Assembly (NCBI GenBank): GCA_947176445.1
Contig: CAMWQK010000041.1
Location: 1-7,033, forward strand
Length of the DNA stretch: 7,033 nt
Reading direction: 5' to 3'
DNA from: an uncultured Clostridia bacterium
GTDB taxonomy: Bacteria; Bacillota; Clostridia; Christensenellales; Borkfalkiaceae
Shown: positions 4,893 through 7,033 of the stretch, piece by piece
Numbering within the stretch: position 1 is the stretch's first letter
Layout of the letters: each line of letters starts with the position of its first letter
The notes under the pieces: generated by a model
What the model was told of the DNA's origin: nothing
Databases searched by the model: none
Seen by the model: only the letters and a program-made list of their open reading frames with translations
Translations under genes and position numbers: made by a program

Positions 4893-5945
4893 ATGGCAGG
4901 ATTTATGGATAAGGTGAAAGCCGTCGGCAGAAAGATCAAAGAGAGCGGAACGATCGTTGAAGAGATCAAGAACAAGGCGATCGCGCTGAATAAAAAGATC
5001 GTCCTCTGCGAAGGAGAAGACAGCCGCGTCGTCGAGGCGGCGGCGGAGTGCGTACAGGATAAGATCGCGCGCATCGTCCTTCTCGGCAATCCCGATAAGA
5101 TCAAACTTGCCAATCCCGAGGTCGATTTGACGGGCGTCGAGATCGTCGATCCCGCAAAATCCCCCAAACTTCAGGAATATGCAGACCTTCTCTATGAACT
5201 GAGAAAGGCAAAGGGCATGACGGAGGAACAGGCGCTCGAGCAGGCAAAGGACGCGACCTTCTTCGGCGCGCTCATGCTCAAAGCAGGAGATGTAGACGGG
5301 CTCGTCTCGGGTGCGTGCCACTCGACGGCGAACACGCTCCGCCCCGGACTTCAGATCATCAAGACGGCGAAGGGTGTCAATTCGGTGTCCAGCTTCAACC
5401 TCATGGTCGCGCCCGTTCAGGGCAACGACTACGTGCCCGACGGCAAGATCGTGTTCGCGGACTGCGGACTCAATCCCACCTATACGAGCGAAGGGCTTGC
5501 GGAGTGCGCCATCGCAACGGCGAAGAGCGCGAGAGACATCGCGGGGCTTGAACCCAGAGTCGCAATGCTCAGCTTCTCGACGAAGGGCAGTGCCAAGCAC
5601 GACAACGTTACCCTCGTCTCCGAGGCGGTTCGCATTGCCAAGGAGAAGGCGCCCGATCTTCTCATCGACGGCGAGCTGCAGTTCGATGCGGCGATCGTAC
5701 CTTCCGTCGGCGAGTTCAAGGCTCCCGGCTCGCCCGTTGCGGGATATGCGAACGTATTCATCTTTCCCGATCTGCAATCGGGCAACATCGGCTACAAAAT
5801 CGCAGAGCGTCTCGGCGGCTTCCAGGCGATCGGACCCATCTGCCAGGGCTTTGCAAAACCCCTGAACGATCTGTCTCGCGGGTGCAAGCGTGCGGATATC
5901 GTCTGCGCAGTCGCCATCACCGCCATTCAGTCGGTGCAGCTTTAA
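4893..5945 (+). CDS. pta: Phosphate acetyltransferase
   Basis: Pta catalyses acetyl-CoA + phosphate to acetyl phosphate + CoA, the first step of acetate formation, in the cytoplasm. The 350-residue chain is a single PTA_PTB domain, without the extra N-terminal domains of long enterobacterial Pta. Recognisable blocks are KKIVLCEGEDSRVVEAA (34-50), LKAGDVDGLVSGACHSTANT (129-148), FADCGLNP (188-195), MLSFSTKGSAKHD (225-237), ELQFDAAIVP (261-270) and NDLSRGCKRADI (325-336). Ser328, Arg329 and Asp335 occupy the positions of Ser309, Arg310 and Asp316 of the Methanosarcina thermophila enzyme. About 33 residues precede the first strand, longer than usual, and form a Lys/Glu-rich helix. The start is supported by AGGAG (4881-4885) seven bases upstream. 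A later ATG at residue 5 is possible but less well spaced. The ackA gene follows after 24 bases, so the pair is an operon. Confidence 0.95.
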   Translation: MAGFMDKVKAVGRKIKESGTIVEEIKNKAIALNKKIVLCEGEDSRVVEAAAECVQDKIARIVLLGNPDKIKLANPEVDLTGVEIVDPAKSPKLQEYADLLYELRKAKGMTEEQALEQAKDATFFGALMLKAGDVDGLVSGACHSTANTLRPGLQIIKTAKGVNSVSSFNLMVAPVQGNDYVPDGKIVFADCGLNPTYTSEGLAECAIATAKSARDIAGLEPRVAMLSFSTKGSAKHDNVTLVSEAVRIAKEKAPDLLIDGELQFDAAIVPSVGEFKAPGSPVAGYANVFIFPDLQSGNIGYKIAERLGGFQAIGPICQGFAKPLNDLSRGCKRADIVCAVAITAIQSVQL

Positions 5946-5969
5946 TTTCATTCAACGGAGAGGAAAACC

Positions 5970-7033
5970 ATGAAAATTCTTGTCATCAACGCGGGGAGCT
6001 CCTCGCTCAAATATCAGCTCATCAATATGGAGACGGAGTCGGTCGTTGCAAAGGGTACGTGCGAGCGGATCGGTATCAGCGGCGGCAAACTTACGCACAA
6101 GGCAAACGGCGAGACGTTCGTCGTCGAACAGGAACTGCCCAACCATAAAGAGGCGATCTCGCTCGTTCTTGCAGAGCTTGTCGATAAAAAGGCGGGCGTC
6201 ATTTCGAGCATGGACGAGATCGACGCCGTCGGACACCGCGTCGTCGCATCGGGCGAGGCGTTCACCAAGACGACGCTCGTCACGGACGAGGTCATGAAGA
6301 CGATGGACGAGATCGCAGAGCTTGCGCCGCTTCACAATCCCGCGGCGATCCTCGGTATCAACGCCTGCCGCGCGGTCATGCCCGAGAAGAAGATGGCGCT
6401 CGTGTTCGATACTTCCTTCCACGCGACGATGCCAGACTATGCGCATCTGTACGCGATCGACTACGACGACTATAAGAAATACAAGGTGAGAAAGTACGGT
6501 GCGCACGGCACGTCCCACAAGTACGTATCGGGTGCGGCGGCGGAGTACCTCAAAAAAGATCCCAAGGACCTGAAAATCATCACCTGTCACCTCGGCAACG
6601 GTTCGTCTATCTCCGCAGTGGACGGCGGAAAGTGCATCGATACGTCGATGGGCTTCACCCCGCTTGCGGGCGTACCCATGGGCACGCGCAGCGGCGATAT
6701 CGACTATGCGGCGGCGGAGTTTTTGTGCCGCAAGAAGGGCATGAGCATGGAGGAGGGCTTGACCTACCTCAACAAGAAGAGCGGTATGCTCGGCGTTTCG
6801 GGCGTCTCGTCCGACTTCCGCGATCTCACGTCGGAGGCGGAGAAGGGGAACAAGCGTGCCATCCTCGCGCTCAATATGTTCTCGTACGCCTGCAAGAAGT
6901 ACGTGGGCGCGTATATGGCGGCGCTCGGCGGGCTCGACTGCATCGTATTCACGGCGGGCGTGGGCGAAAACACGCAGTGCGTGAGAGCGTCCGTTCTCTC
7001 GAATATGGAGGCGTTCGGCATCAAGCTCGATGA
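5970..7033 (+). CDS. ackA: Acetate kinase (3' end outside window)
   Basis: AckA converts acetyl phosphate + ADP to acetate + ATP, the energy-yielding second step after Pta. A continuous frame of 354 codons runs to the right edge; full-length enzymes have about 400 residues, so roughly 45 are missing, including the C-terminal catalytic Glu. Seen motifs: INAGSSSLK (6-14), VGHRVVASGE (87-96), LAPLHNP (118-124), VFDTSFHATMP (145-155), YGAHGTSHKYV (176-186), CHLGNGSS (206-213), DTSMGFTPLAG (224-234), MGTRSGDID (237-245) and FTAGVGENT (327-335). Asn7, Arg90, His122, Asp147, His179, His207 and Arg240 match the known catalytic and substrate residues of the Methanosarcina thermophila enzyme. Ala178 replaces the Phe usual in the acetate pocket, and ASGE replaces the common HGGE. 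The ribosome site GGAGAGGA (5957-5964) precedes the ATG, and the gene is co-transcribed with pta. Confidence 0.95.
   Translation, partial: MKILVINAGSSSLKYQLINMETESVVAKGTCERIGISGGKLTHKANGETFVVEQELPNHKEAISLVLAELVDKKAGVISSMDEIDAVGHRVVASGEAFTKTTLVTDEVMKTMDEIAELAPLHNPAAILGINACRAVMPEKKMALVFDTSFHATMPDYAHLYAIDYDDYKKYKVRKYGAHGTSHKYVSGAAAEYLKKDPKDLKIITCHLGNGSSISAVDGGKCIDTSMGFTPLAGVPMGTRSGDIDYAAAEFLCRKKGMSMEEGLTYLNKKSGMLGVSGVSSDFRDLTSEAEKGNKRAILALNMFSYACKKYVGAYMAALGGLDCIVFTAGVGENTQCVRASVLSNMEAFGIKLD

Noticed and set aside
4770..5951. A 394-codon upstream extension of the tmcAL frame on the minus strand
   Set aside because: It is the mirror of pta, kept open by GC-ended codons. The TmcAL family N-terminus and ribosome site are at 4769.
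5952..6590. 212-codon minus-strand frame opposite ackA
   Set aside because: Antisense shadow of ackA, with no ribosome site or domain.
1..7033. Defence system, prophage, CRISPR array or mobile element
   Set aside because: No transposase, integrase, nuclease or spaced repeats are seen. The genes are ordinary metabolic and tRNA-modification genes.

Overview
The window looks like a chromosomal housekeeping segment of a moderately GC-rich Bacillota of the class Clostridia. The evidence is the pta-ackA fermentation pair, a TmcAL (YlbM-type) tRNA acetylation enzyme, clear SigA-type promoters (TTGACA or TTTACA, 17 bp, TATAAT-like) and strong Shine-Dalgarno sites. Codon use is heavily GC-ended, which keeps long shadow frames open on the opposite strand. 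The order or family cannot be fixed from sequence alone.

Layout from left to right. (1) Positions 1-423, minus strand: the N-terminal part of a membrane-anchored protein with one transmembrane helix and a Glu/Pro-rich tail, running off the left edge. (2) Positions 424-524: a compact divergent control region with two back-to-back promoters whose -35 boxes form an 8-bp inverted repeat. (3) Positions 525-3178, plus strand: two FAD-dependent oxidoreductase genes, of the HI0933/BaiN-like and COG2509-like families. They overlap by ATGA and are closed by a strong terminator at 3180-3219. The first gene appears to be leaderless. (4) Positions 3220-3584: a gene-free stretch between convergent genes, with several nested inverted repeats. 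(5) Positions 3585-4769, minus strand: tmcAL. (6) Positions 4770-4892: a second divergent control region in which the forward and reverse -10 boxes lie in a 10-bp inverted repeat, so the two transcripts should overlap at their 5' ends. (7) Positions 4893-7033, plus strand: pta, then ackA, which runs off the right edge.

How the genes fit together: Pta turns acetyl-CoA into acetyl phosphate and AckA turns that into acetate plus ATP. TmcAL uses acetate and ATP to acetylate the wobble cytidine of elongator tRNA-Met. The right half therefore joins acetate production to an acetate-consuming tRNA modification, with the two transcription units sharing one control region. The two flavoproteins are probably co-translated, but their substrates are unknown.

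I found no mobile element, CRISPR array, tRNA or rRNA, and no convincing new multi-gene system. The points most worth a second look are the leaderless flavoprotein gene, the overlapping tmcAL/pta promoters, the structured convergent intergenic region, and an acetate kinase with an altered acetate-pocket residue.
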